Positions 24,741 to 32,911 of a stretch of 64,000 nucleotides of DNA are shown in pieces. Below the pieces are notes generated by a model that saw only the letters and a list, made by a program, of their open reading frames with translations, did no database searches and was not told where the DNA came from. The position numbers and the translations under genes were made by a program. Within the stretch, counting starts at the first letter, position 1. The number at the start of each line of letters is the position of its first letter. Source of the DNA: JAAFIP01 sp043774625. GTDB taxonomy: Bacteria > Pseudomonadota > Gammaproteobacteria > Burkholderiales > Burkholderiaceae_C. Where the stretch lies: the NCBI GenBank assembly GCA_043774625.1, contig JAYVTG010000097.1, forward strand, positions 84,309-148,308. Reading direction: 5' to 3'.

Positions 24741-25613
24741 ATGCGCCTTTCGCCCGAACAACTCGTCCAATTTGACCGAGACGGTTATCTTTTCTTTCCC
24801 GGTCACTTTAGCGCCGAGGAAACCAAGGTCATGACCGACGCTGTGCCCGAGCTATACGCTCGGCGTGAAGACTACAACGTGCGCGAAAAAGGCAAAGACG
24901 CAGTGCGTACCAACTTTGCCGCCCACCTGTACAGCGAGCCTTTTGCCAAGCTGTCCCGCCACCCACGCATGATCCAGCCCGTAGAAGACCTGTTTGGCGA
25001 AAAGCTGTACATGCACCAGTTCAAGATCAACGGCAAGATGGCTTTTGAAGGCGACGTGTGGCAGTGGCACCAGGACTACGGCACCTGGCTGAACGACGAC
25101 ATGATGCCCACCGAACGCGCGATGAACGTGGCGATTTTTCTGGACGACGTGAACGAATACAACGGCCCGTTGATGTTCATTCCTGGCAGCCACAAAAAGG
25201 GCGTGGTTAACGCCAAGCATGACTTGACGACCACCAGCTACCCGCTGTGGACGGTAGACAATAATTTGATTGCCCAACTGGTAGACCGCGCGGGCGGCAA
25301 ACAGGGCGGCATCGTCTCGCCCAAAGGGCCTGCGGGGTCGATGATTCTCTTTCACAGTTGCCTGGTGCACGCATCGTCGTCCAACCTGTCACCTTTCAAC
25401 CGCGTGAGTGTTTACCTAAGCCTGTGTACGGTAAGCAACCACATTCGCCGCCACAAACGGCCTGAATACATCGCCCACCGAGACTTCACGCCGATTGAAT
25501 GCCTGCCTGATGATTGTTTGACTAAAAATTACCCCGTTGACCTGCCTTGGAAAGACGGTGTGCCCGCCAGCGCGTTGCAAACTTCGATGAACGAGTTGAA
25601 GCTGGCGGCTTGA
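24741..25613 (+). CDS. Phytanoyl-CoA dioxygenase-family oxygenase (EctD-like)
   Basis: A 290-residue Fe(II)/2-oxoglutarate-dependent oxygenase of the PhyH family. The iron ligands are in WQWHQDYGTW (His-X-Asp near 111-113) and SCLVHASSSNLS (distal His near 213). The pattern WHxDxxTW...DDMMP resembles ectoine hydroxylase, but no ectoine synthesis genes are present, so another small-molecule hydroxylation is more likely. AGGAGACCAGC precedes the ATG. The next gene on the strand is a SAF-domain oxidoreductase 146 bases on, with a large hairpin between, and they may work on one metabolite. Confidence 0.87.
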   Translation: MRLSPEQLVQFDRDGYLFFPGHFSAEETKVMTDAVPELYARREDYNVREKGKDAVRTNFAAHLYSEPFAKLSRHPRMIQPVEDLFGEKLYMHQFKINGKMAFEGDVWQWHQDYGTWLNDDMMPTERAMNVAIFLDDVNEYNGPLMFIPGSHKKGVVNAKHDLTTTSYPLWTVDNNLIAQLVDRAGGKQGGIVSPKGPAGSMILFHSCLVHASSSNLSPFNRVSVYLSLCTVSNHIRRHKRPEYIAHRDFTPIECLPDDCLTKNYPVDLPWKDGVPASALQTSMNELKLAA

Positions 25614-25640
25614 TTTTCTAAAACCATTTAAAACCATTTA

Positions 25641-25738
25641 AACGCAGAGGACGCAAAGGATTCGCAGAGAGCGCAGAAAAGAAATTCAATTTTTTTCTTC
25701 TTTTGCGTCCTCTGCGAATCCTTCGTGTCCTCTGCGTT
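25641..25738. repeat. About 42-bp near-perfect inverted repeat
   Basis: AACGCAGAGGACGCAAAGGA TTCGCAGAG... faces ...CTCTGCGAATCCTTCGTGTCCTCTGCGTT with a T-rich loop. A single-armed relative (ACGCGAAAGACGCGAAAG) lies at 63846. Preceded by a direct repeat AACCATTTAA (25621-25641). Confidence 0.85.
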
Positions 25739-25759
25739 CAAAATCTTCTTTACCCTCCC

Positions 25760-27100
25760 ATGAACCTCTATTCCAAACTCCAACAACGCGCCGCTGATGG
25801 CAAACCAGTGCGCATCGGCCTGATTGGCGCCGGCAAATTTGGCTCCATGTACCTCGCGCAAATACCGCGCACACCGGGTGTGCACCTGGTAGCCATTGCC
25901 GACCTGAACCCCGCCGCAGCCCGCGCCAATCTGGCCCGAGTAGGCTGGAAATCTGAGCTAACCAGCGCAGAATCTGCGCAGGCAGCTATTAAAACAGGAG
26001 CAACCTGGATCACCGACAACTGGGAAGCCGTAGCCACTTGCCCACAGATTGACGTGTTGGTGGAATGCACCGGCTCGCCCGTGCATGCGGTAGACCACAT
26101 TTTGAAAGCCATAGAACACGGCAAGCATGTGGTGAACGTGACGGTAGAGGCCGACGCGTTTTGTGGGCCGCTACTGGCACGGCGCGCGCATGAGAAAGGC
26201 GTTATCTATTCCCTGGCCTTTGGCGACCAGCCTGCGCTGATTTGCGACCTGGTGGACTGGGCACGCACCTGCGGCTTCCCTGTAGTGGCGGCAGGCCGTG
26301 GCCATAAATGGTTGCCACATTTTGCAGACTCCACGCCCGATACCGTGTGGGGTTATTACGGTTTAACGCCCGAACAAGCCGAGCGCGGCGGCCTGAACCC
26401 CAAAATGTTCAACAGCTTTTTGGACGGCTCTAAACCGTCGATAGAAAGCACCGCCGTGTCCAACGCCACAGGTTTGAGTGTGCCCAGCAACGGCCTGCTG
26501 TACCCGCCCGCCAGCGTCGAAGACATTCCGTTTGTCACCCGCCCCATCAGCGAAGGCGGCGTGCTTGAGAAAAAAGGCATGGTCGAAGTCATCTCCAGCC
26601 TGGAAAAAGATGGCCGCGTGATTCCGTACGACATTCGTATGGGCGTGTGGGTGACGGTAGAAGCCGAGACGGACTACATCAAAAACTGTTTTGAAGAATA
26701 CAACGCCCACACCGACCCGAGTGGCCGTTACTTCACGCTGTACAAGCGCTGGCATTTGATAGGCCTGGAAGTGGGCGTCAGCGTGGCCAGCGTAGCCCTG
26801 CGCGGCGAGCCTACCGGCGTTGCCACCGCCTGGAACGCCGACGTAGTAGCCACCGCCAAACGCGACCTGCAACCGGGTGACATGCTGGACGGCGAAGGCG
26901 GCTACACGGTGTGGGGCAAGCTGCTGCCCTCAAGCACGTCATTCAAACTGGGCGGATTGCCTCTAGGTTTGGCGCATAACGTGAAGGTGGTGCGCCCCGT
27001 CAAAAAAGGGCAATCGTTGAGCTGGGCAGACGTAGACATGCCTGCTTCGCGTGCGTATGACTTGCGGCGCGAGATGGAGCGGTTGTTTAGCCCCGCTTAA
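25760..27100 (+). CDS. NAD(P)-dependent oxidoreductase with SAF domain
   Basis: A 446-residue protein with an N-terminal Rossmann fold (IGLIGAGKFGSMYLAQI, then VAIADLNPAAARANLARVGW) similar to homoserine dehydrogenase/MocA proteins, a middle substrate domain (VNVTVEADAFCGPLLARRAHE) and a C-terminal SAF domain (RDLQPGDMLDGEGGYTVWGK). The natural product is not known to me. The segment WKSELTSAESAQAAIKTGAT near 70-85 is encoded by an R60-like sequence (25950-26004). From memory, relatives have an equally long but different segment there, so this is substitution rather than insertion. ATG 25760 was chosen (MNLYSKLQQR); upstream codons belong to the hairpin. Confidence 0.85.
   Translation: MNLYSKLQQRAADGKPVRIGLIGAGKFGSMYLAQIPRTPGVHLVAIADLNPAAARANLARVGWKSELTSAESAQAAIKTGATWITDNWEAVATCPQIDVLVECTGSPVHAVDHILKAIEHGKHVVNVTVEADAFCGPLLARRAHEKGVIYSLAFGDQPALICDLVDWARTCGFPVVAAGRGHKWLPHFADSTPDTVWGYYGLTPEQAERGGLNPKMFNSFLDGSKPSIESTAVSNATGLSVPSNGLLYPPASVEDIPFVTRPISEGGVLEKKGMVEVISSLEKDGRVIPYDIRMGVWVTVEAETDYIKNCFEEYNAHTDPSGRYFTLYKRWHLIGLEVGVSVASVALRGEPTGVATAWNADVVATAKRDLQPGDMLDGEGGYTVWGKLLPSSTSFKLGGLPLGLAHNVKVVRPVKKGQSLSWADVDMPASRAYDLRREMERLFSPA
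25950..26004 (-). repeat. R60-like copy inside the SAF oxidoreductase gene
   Basis: ATCTGAGCTAACCAGCGCAG then AATCTGCGCAGGCAGCTATT. Read in the reverse frame as SAESAQAAIKTGA. Confidence 0.75.
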
Positions 27101-27134
27101 CCCCTATTGATCGGGCCCAAACAATAGTACGCCG

Positions 27135-28547
27135 TCAACGCAACAAGCCCCGGCGCTGGCGCACCACATCGGTAGCAGTCACAGCGTCTGCCTGGTTGCC
27201 CCACGAATTGCGGATGTAACTGGCCACCGCTGCAATGTCGTCGTCATTCAACTGGTGCACAAAGGGCGGCATGCCGTAGGGGCGCGGGTTGCCTGCAGTG
27301 CTGGGCGCGTAGCCACCCGCCACAATCATGCGCACCAGGTTTGTGCTGTTAGCCATGGTGATGGCGCGGTTGCCCGCAAAGGCAGGCAGCGCCACCGTGC
27401 CTTCCAGCAGCAGGCCCTGGCCCTGTGCGCCGTGGCAGGTGGCGCAGTGCTGGGTAAATAAGTCGCTGCCGCGCTGGTGCTCGCTGCTGTCTTGAAAACG
27501 ACTTTTGGTTGGCTTCTGGGCCCGGGTTGCAGAGCCCAGTGTTTCGGGCAGACTTTGCAGATAACTGGCCATGGCGTTCAGGTCTTGCGTGGTGAGGTGC
27601 TGGGTGCTAAGCGCCACCACCTCGGCCATGGGGCCCAGTGCGCTGGCACTGGGTGACACGCCCGTGCGCAACAGGGCAACAATGTCTTCGCGCTTCCAGT
27701 GCATGACACCTGCTTCGCTGGCAGATAACAGCGACGGCGCGTACCAGTCTTGCATGGGCATGAGCGCACCGCTGAGCAATTGCGGGTTGGTAGCAGCGCC
27801 CAGTGCGTTGCGGTTGGCATGGCAGGCGCTACAGTGGGCCAGGCCTTGCACCAGATAGGCTCCGCGCGCAATTTCATCGGTTTTAAACGTATTTTCAGCC
27901 TGATTTTTGCCGCTTTCCAGCGTGGAATATGCGCGAGCAGCTATTAATTTTGTAGTGTCGGTAGAATCTGCCTTGTCAAAAAACAGGACGCGCCAGGCGG
28001 CCAGAGCCACCTGTGTGTTGAACGGAAACGGTAATTCATGCCCTTTGTTGGCCTGCAGCACAGGCTGTACGCCATGCATGAAATAGGCGTACAGCGCGTC
28101 GCTGTCAGCACGTGTCACATGCGTGTAGTTGGTGTACGGAAATGCAGGAACCAGCAAGCGGCCATCCGCATTGATGCCTTCGTGCATGGCGCGGTAAAAC
28201 GCATCGGCTGTCCAGTTACCAATGCCTGTGGCCGCGTCGGGTGTAATGTTGCTGGTGTACACCGCACCAAAAGGGGTGTGGATGGCCTTGCCACCTGCAA
28301 AGGCTGCGCCACCGCGAGCCGTATGGCAGGCCGCACAGTTGCCTGCACGGGCGAGGTACGCACCCTGGTCTATCACAGACTGTGCGGGTTTTTGAGAGGT
28401 ATTTTTGCCAGTTACCAGCGTGGAATATGCGCGAGCAGCTATTAATTCAATAGCAATTGTACCTACAACCCATAGCACCAGTAGCAGCAAAATCCACAGT
28501 GCCATACGAACAAAGCGCCCGGTTTGCTGTGTCAACACACCATTCAC
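27135..28547 (-). CDS. Membrane-anchored tri-haem cytochrome c with two repeat inserts
   Basis: About 470 residues: an N-terminal membrane helix (ALWILLLLVLWVVGTIAI) and three c-type haem sites, CAACH, CSACH and CATCH, each in its own domain with a distal Met. This is the plan of the cytochrome subunit of periplasmic alcohol/gluconate dehydrogenases, which passes electrons to the quinone pool. No dehydrogenase subunit is adjacent. Two R60 copies encode ELIAARAYSTLVTGKN just after the helix and KLIAARAYSTLESGKNQAEN between haem domains 1 and 2, nearly identical peptides. GTG 28547 overlaps the upstream stop (GTGA) and follows GGAGGG by 7 bases, so it is preferred to ATG 28562. Confidence 0.9.
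   Translation of the reverse strand: MNGVLTQQTGRFVRMALWILLLLVLWVVGTIAIELIAARAYSTLVTGKNTSQKPAQSVIDQGAYLARAGNCAACHTARGGAAFAGGKAIHTPFGAVYTSNITPDAATGIGNWTADAFYRAMHEGINADGRLLVPAFPYTNYTHVTRADSDALYAYFMHGVQPVLQANKGHELPFPFNTQVALAAWRVLFFDKADSTDTTKLIAARAYSTLESGKNQAENTFKTDEIARGAYLVQGLAHCSACHANRNALGAATNPQLLSGALMPMQDWYAPSLLSASEAGVMHWKREDIVALLRTGVSPSASALGPMAEVVALSTQHLTTQDLNAMASYLQSLPETLGSATRAQKPTKSRFQDSSEHQRGSDLFTQHCATCHGAQGQGLLLEGTVALPAFAGNRAITMANSTNLVRMIVAGGYAPSTAGNPRPYGMPPFVHQLNDDDIAAVASYIRNSWGNQADAVTATDVVRQRRGLLR
27880..27957 (-). repeat. R60 dispersed repeat copy between haem domains
   Basis: In-frame copy translated KLIAARAYSTLESGKNQAEN. Extended right end ...AATACGTTTAAAACCG resembles the copy at 1281-1346. 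Confidence 0.9.
28391..28455 (-). repeat. R60 dispersed repeat copy after the cytochrome membrane helix
   Basis: In-frame copy translated AIELIAARAYSTLVTGKN. With 27880-27957 this gives the same gene two copies in the same frame. Confidence 0.9.
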
Positions 28548-29284
28548 GGCAGCCCTCCGCATGGCAAGGGCAGCGGTGCAGGCAAGCTGCCAGCGGGTTT
28601 GGACAATGTGGGCACGGGTTGCGCAGCCAGCCAGGTCGTCAGTGCATCAATGTCTGGTGCCTGCAAACTTTGCACCACGTGCGCCATGCAGTCTGGCGAC
28701 TGGGCACGGCGCAGCCCCGTCTTCCACGAACCCAACTGCCCTGCAACATAGTCGCGCGGCAAGCCCAGCAGCGCGGGAATAGCAGGAGCCACACCCATCA
28801 GCGCTGCGCCGTGGCAGGCAACACACGCAGGAATGCCGCGCGCCGCATCGCCCCGCATTACCAGTGACCGCCCGCGCGCCATAGTGTCTGCGCTGGTGCC
28901 AGTTTTGACTGCGGGTGGTGGTGGATAAGGCAAGTCCAGATTTGCAAAATACTGTGCCATCTCCAGCAAATAGGCGTCTGACAAATGCTCAACCATGCCC
29001 ACCATCAGTCCGTAGTGGCGGCGACCATCGCGAAAGTTGCGCAACTGGTTATACAAATAACCCGCTGGCTTGCCTGCAATGCGCGGAAAGTACGTCTCAT
29101 TGGCAGTGCGGCCTACGCTGGCAGTCACACCAGCGCCGTGGCAGGTAGTGCAGGCTTGCATGCGCTTGGCCATGCTGTCACTGGCTGCGCTTAAGGTTTG
29201 GGCCTGGACTTGCGATGGCGAAAACGCCGTCAAACAGGCCAGGCAGGCGCTGAAGAACAGCGCTGCAAGTAAGCGCAAGGTCAC
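28544..29284 (-). CDS. Di-haem cytochrome c (c4-like), exported
   Basis: About 245 residues with a signal peptide (LRLLAALFFSACLACLTAF...VQAQ) and two haem c sites, CTTCH near 42 and CVACH near 150, separated by the Pro-rich linker LPYPPPPAVK. Typical of cytochrome c4/c553-like soluble carriers. It overlaps the membrane cytochrome gene by GTGA coupling, so the two form an electron-transfer pair. The start is uncertain: the frame is open into the dsbA-like gene (TTG 29332), and GTG 29284 gives a compact signal peptide 7 bases after that gene's stop. Confidence 0.85.
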   Translation of the reverse strand: MTLRLLAALFFSACLACLTAFSPSQVQAQTLSAASDSMAKRMQACTTCHGAGVTASVGRTANETYFPRIAGKPAGYLYNQLRNFRDGRRHYGLMVGMVEHLSDAYLLEMAQYFANLDLPYPPPPAVKTGTSADTMARGRSLVMRGDAARGIPACVACHGAALMGVAPAIPALLGLPRDYVAGQLGSWKTGLRRAQSPDCMAHVVQSLQAPDIDALTTWLAAQPVPTLSKPAGSLPAPLPLPCGGLP

Positions 29285-29291
29285 CCTGCTT

Positions 29292-30005
29292 TTAAACTGG
29301 ACTAGCCGCAATTTGCCGCAGCGCCTGCTCAAAAACTTCGGGCGGCTGGCCGCCCGATATCAAATGCTTCTGGTTGATGATGATGGCAGGCACTGAGTTG
29401 ATGCCATGGCGCTGGAAGAACTGTTCGCGTTCGCGCACTTCGTGCACAAAGGTATCGCTCGCCAAAATGTCTGCTGCACGCTCTGGGTCTAACCCCACTT
29501 CAGCGGCCACCTTGACCAGTTCATCATGCGCAGACAGGTTTTTGCCATCGGTAAAGTAGGCTTTGAATAGCGCTTCTTTCAAGGCTTTTTGAGTCTGGCC
29601 TACGTCACCGGCACCTAACGAGCCTTCGGCACGCGCTTCGGCGTCTTCTAAGTCAGCCCAGTGCAGCAAACGGTGCGCGTCAAACGTGTTGTACACCCGG
29701 TTACGGCCACCGCTGCCCTCGTCCTGCTTGGTAAATGTAAAGCCCAGTTCTGCCCCGCGCTTGCGAATATTCTCGCGGTTGGCATGCGCCTGCTCTACGC
29801 TGATGCCATATTTTTCGGTAATGTGCTCCGTAATATCTTGCCCTTGCGGCTCCATGTTGGGGTTCAATTCAAAGGGCTGAAAGTGAATGTCTGCCGTAAT
29901 ATCACCCGCCACGCTGGCCAAGGCCAGGTCCAGTGAACGCAGGCCAACAACGCACCAGGGGCAGGCAATGTCAGATACAAAGTCGATTTGGAGGTGGGTT
30001 GTCAT
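29292..30005 (-). CDS. DsbA-family (FrnE-like) thiol oxidoreductase
   Basis: A 237-residue cytoplasmic DsbA-fold protein. The active site CPWC lies near 16-19 in FVSDIACPWCVVGLRSL, followed by the helical insertion (ITEKYGISVEQAHANRENIR) and the cis-proline region GINSVPAIIINQKHLISGGQ. No signal peptide, so it belongs to the FrnE/2-hydroxychromene isomerase-like group rather than periplasmic DsbA. ATG 30005 (MTTHLQID) was selected over 30029. It is first in the leftward run dsbA-like, di-haem cytochrome, tri-haem cytochrome, but the functional link to cytochrome maturation is conjecture. Confidence 0.88.
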   Translation of the reverse strand: MTTHLQIDFVSDIACPWCVVGLRSLDLALASVAGDITADIHFQPFELNPNMEPQGQDITEHITEKYGISVEQAHANRENIRKRGAELGFTFTKQDEGSGGRNRVYNTFDAHRLLHWADLEDAEARAEGSLGAGDVGQTQKALKEALFKAYFTDGKNLSAHDELVKVAAEVGLDPERAADILASDTFVHEVREREQFFQRHGINSVPAIIINQKHLISGGQPPEVFEQALRQIAASPV

Positions 30006-30154
30006 AGATATTCCAATGTAATTTATCAATTATCGCGCTTGTATTGCAGGCTTTCAGGCTATCGCCAAGCGTGACATTTAGGTTATTATTTGTTTCAAGT
30101 CATTCGTTTTTCAATAGTGACAAGTTTTAACGTACCTGCCGGGAGTGTTTCTTA

Positions 30155-30868
30155 GTGTCAACAGATGCGTCTACCGCCGCATATAAAAGCTCTGATCTGC
30201 TGATTGCCGCTGGCGAGGACGCAAAGTCTATCGACAGCGTAGAGCAGTTACTGGCAACGCAGCGCCAGCAACAAAAATCGGTAGACGATGGCATGACGCA
30301 GTTGCGCTCCGAGCTATCCTTGTCTCCATCTGCACCAAAATCATCTGACTGGCCTCTGGTACAGATTGGTTTGGGAGTTTTTGTTGTGGTTGCAGTGCTG
30401 CTTTTTGGCTGGCTGCGTTGGGGTGGGCGCAAATACGCACCCATGCGCAGTGCTGCAAACAGCATGCCACCACGCATACCTGCTGCGCCCGACCTGCTGA
30501 TCGAGCCTGATCCTTCGGCACAGATGACCAGTTCTGAAAACACGGATGCCATGGGCCTGGAACTGCCCAAGCCGCAAACAAATAATCCAGCCCCTGTGAC
30601 TGCGCAGACAGAAAACGCCGTAGATACCGAACAAGCCTTGCTGGACATGCAAAGCAGTTGGATGGGCGATGTCTCGCACCAGGTAGCGCATATCGACTTG
30701 GAGGCCATTACCTCTTGGGATGCCCCTTTGCAGATGGCCAAAGAATATGAAAAAATGGGCCATTGGGAAGAAGCCGTCAACATTTATGAGCAGGCCATGC
30801 AGCGCGGCGATGCGGCCACTCGTGAACAGGCGCGCAAATCATTGATGACCTTGATGCCAGGGGCTTGA
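30155..30868 (+). CDS. Hypothetical single-pass membrane protein with TPR-like end
   Basis: A 237-residue protein from GTG 30155 (GGGAG 10 bases upstream). A soluble, coiled-coil-prone N-terminal part (VEQLLATQRQQQKSVDD) precedes one membrane helix at about 68-87 (PLVQIGLGVFVVVAVLLFGW), then a Pro-rich linker and a C-terminal helical pair APLQMAKEYEKMGHWEEAVN plus IYEQAMQRGDAATREQARKS that looks like one tetratricopeptide repeat. The end recalls FimV-type C-termini. No neighbour suggests a function. Confidence 0.65.
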   Translation: MSTDASTAAYKSSDLLIAAGEDAKSIDSVEQLLATQRQQQKSVDDGMTQLRSELSLSPSAPKSSDWPLVQIGLGVFVVVAVLLFGWLRWGGRKYAPMRSAANSMPPRIPAAPDLLIEPDPSAQMTSSENTDAMGLELPKPQTNNPAPVTAQTENAVDTEQALLDMQSSWMGDVSHQVAHIDLEAITSWDAPLQMAKEYEKMGHWEEAVNIYEQAMQRGDAATREQARKSLMTLMPGA

Positions 30869-30882
30869 CGCTGGGGTAGCGC

Positions 30883-32598
30883 CTACACTCGTACAGGCTT
30901 TTCTGCTTCCTGCAACGCCCGCCACATCACCTTGCCACTGCCGCTCTTGGGCAATGCATCTACAAACTGCACCGTGCGTGGGGCTTTGTACACGGCCATG
31001 TTTTCGCGGCACCAGGTCAAAATTTCTTGCTCCGTCGTAGCCTTGTGCGTGGCGCGCAGCACCACCACAGCCTTCACGCTCTCGCCGCGGTAGTCGTCGT
31101 GTGTGGCAATGATGCAGGCCTCTTGAATGGCAGGGTGACGAAACATCAGCGCTTCCACCTCCGCAGGCCAGACCTTGAAGCCGCTGGCGTTGATCATGCG
31201 CTTTAGGCGGTCGGTGATGAAGAAATACCCATCCTCATCAACGCGGCCCAAGTCGCCAGAGCGAAAAAATGGCTTGCCGTCCAGTTCCATAAACGCCGCT
31301 GCCGTGGCATCAGGCCGCTTCCAGTAACCCTGAAAAACCATCGGTCCGTGCATCACAATTTCGCCTTGCTCACCTTGCGGCACTTCGAGCAAAGTGTCTG
31401 GGTCGATCACGCGCGAATCGCAACTGATGTACGGCACACCCAGGCACTGTTGCTTGGGGCGGTCGGGTGGGTTGCTGTGGCTGGGGGCGGCAGTTTCGGT
31501 CAAGCCGTAGCCTTCTACGTACTTCAGGCCGTATTGCTCCAACAGACGCTGCGCCACCGCTTGCGGCATGGCCGCACCGCCACCGCCGATGTACTGCATG
31601 CTGCTCAAATCGTATTGGTCAAACTTGGGGCTGGCCAAAAGGTCAATCACCATGGTGGGAATATTGCCCCAACTGGTGACCTTGTGGCGCGAGATCAGGC
31701 TACCCGCCAAATCACGGTCCCAGCGCGGCATGATGACCAGGGTAGCGCCCGTGTAAATGGCCGACTGCATAACGCTGACCAAACCCGTAATATGAAACAT
31801 GGGCACCACAACCAAGGCCACGCCTTCGGCAGATGCATTGCTCCACAAATTGCCCGCCACCGCGTTGTGCATGACCGAGCCGTGCGTGTGCATGCAGCCC
31901 TTGGGCAGGCCCGTGGTGCCGCTGGTGTAGGGCAGGATGGCCAGGTCTTGCGCCGTGGCGGTGACGGGGGGCAGGTTCAACGGGACTTCACGCAGCGCCT
32001 GCGCCCAGGTATGCACCTGTGCGCCCTCAAGGGTTGGCGCGGCGTGTTGAGCCAACAGCCAGTCACGCCAGGCGGGCGGCATGTCCTCTTGGGCTTTGTC
32101 GCCAAAGGCATCGGCAAAGTGGGTGGTTACCAGGTGTTTCAGGCGCTGCTCAACAGGCAGCGCGTTGGACGCAGCGGCCCAGTCTTTGGCCAGGTCGGCC
32201 GTGGTAATGGCCACGGTTGCGTCTGGGTCGGTGATGTAGTGCTTGAGCTCTTCAGACCGGTTCATCGGGTTGACAGGAACCACCACCGCGTCCAACCGCA
32301 GCACCGCAAAGTGCGCAATGATGAGCTGCGGGCAATTTTGCATGCCCACTGCCACTCTGTCGCCTTTTTTAACCCCTAACCCTCGTAGATACTGCGCAAG
32401 CAGCTCTGATTTTTGTAGCAACTGCAGATAAGTCAACTGCGTGTCAAAAAAGACCAGCGCCGTCTTGTCGGGGTAGCGCAGCGCGCTGATGGCCAGGTTG
32501 TGCCACAACGACGTGGCGGGCGGCGTGATGCTGCGCGGCAGACGCTTGGGCCAGAATTTGAAGTGTGCTTGGTCTGCAGAAGGTGTAGTGGTGTTCAT
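30883..32598 (-). CDS. Long-chain fatty-acid/acyl-CoA ligase (AMP-binding)
   Basis: A 571-residue ANL-superfamily ligase that activates a carboxylic acid to acyl-CoA with ATP. Motifs: YTSGTTGLPKGCMHTH (P-loop), YVEGYGLTETAA, FRSGDLGRVDEDGYFFITDR, and the catalytic Lys near the end in PKSGSGKVMWRAL. The N-terminal part includes QLLQKSELLAQYLRGLGVKK, whose DNA (32364-32423) closely resembles R60 although family members normally have a same-length helix there. ATG 32598 (MNTTTPSADQ) was preferred to 32628. It stands alone and is divergent from a small gene at 32677. Confidence 0.93.
   Translation of the reverse strand: MNTTTPSADQAHFKFWPKRLPRSITPPATSLWHNLAISALRYPDKTALVFFDTQLTYLQLLQKSELLAQYLRGLGVKKGDRVAVGMQNCPQLIIAHFAVLRLDAVVVPVNPMNRSEELKHYITDPDATVAITTADLAKDWAAASNALPVEQRLKHLVTTHFADAFGDKAQEDMPPAWRDWLLAQHAAPTLEGAQVHTWAQALREVPLNLPPVTATAQDLAILPYTSGTTGLPKGCMHTHGSVMHNAVAGNLWSNASAEGVALVVVPMFHITGLVSVMQSAIYTGATLVIMPRWDRDLAGSLISRHKVTSWGNIPTMVIDLLASPKFDQYDLSSMQYIGGGGAAMPQAVAQRLLEQYGLKYVEGYGLTETAAPSHSNPPDRPKQQCLGVPYISCDSRVIDPDTLLEVPQGEQGEIVMHGPMVFQGYWKRPDATAAAFMELDGKPFFRSGDLGRVDEDGYFFITDRLKRMINASGFKVWPAEVEALMFRHPAIQEACIIATHDDYRGESVKAVVVLRATHKATTEQEILTWCRENMAVYKAPRTVQFVDALPKSGSGKVMWRALQEAEKPVRV
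32364..32423 (-). repeat. R60-like sequence in the acyl-CoA ligase gene (probable)
   Basis: Minus strand TTGCTACAAAAATCAGAGCT then GCTTGCGCAGTATCTACGAG. The match is good but the protein segment looks native, so this may be a conversion-type copy or coincidence. Confidence 0.5.
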
Positions 32599-32676
32599 GG
32601 CGTTACTTAACGAAAATCCTGATTTCAAAACAGGTTGCTCCCCTCATCATGCGACATCTGAACCCGGTAGAACTGT

Positions 32677-32874
32677 ATGAAAACCCTCAAATCGCTGCTG
32701 CTTTTGTCGCTTGTTGGACTCGGTTTTTGGCCCGCCAGGCAGTACCGCAAGCAAGGCAAGGTGCGGGCGCTGGCGCTGATCAGCCGTGAACGCAACCCGG
32801 CCTTGCCCAAAGTGCGTCACCCCATGATCCCCCGGGGCGCAGATCCGGCGTTTTTGGGTGCCAAGCTGGACTGA
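32677..32874 (+). CDS. Hypothetical small membrane protein, 65 residues
   Basis: Begins with a hydrophobic helix (LLLLSLVGLGFWPA) followed by a basic stretch (RQYRKQGKVRALALISRERN) and a Pro-containing end. Not recognised. It is kept because it lies in the gap between a divergent ligase gene and the phosphodiesterase gene on the same strand and ends 37 bases before the latter. The composition is plausible for a real small protein, but coding status is unproven. Confidence 0.4.
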   Translation: MKTLKSLLLLSLVGLGFWPARQYRKQGKVRALALISRERNPALPKVRHPMIPRGADPAFLGAKLD

Positions 32875-32911
32875 TGCATCGGTTTGCCCTACAGTAAGAT
32901 CCTGCCCTGTA

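Noticed and set aside
31348..32379. 343-codon open frame opposite the acyl-CoA ligase
   Set aside because: Antisense shadow of a well-supported ANL ligase, with biased composition.
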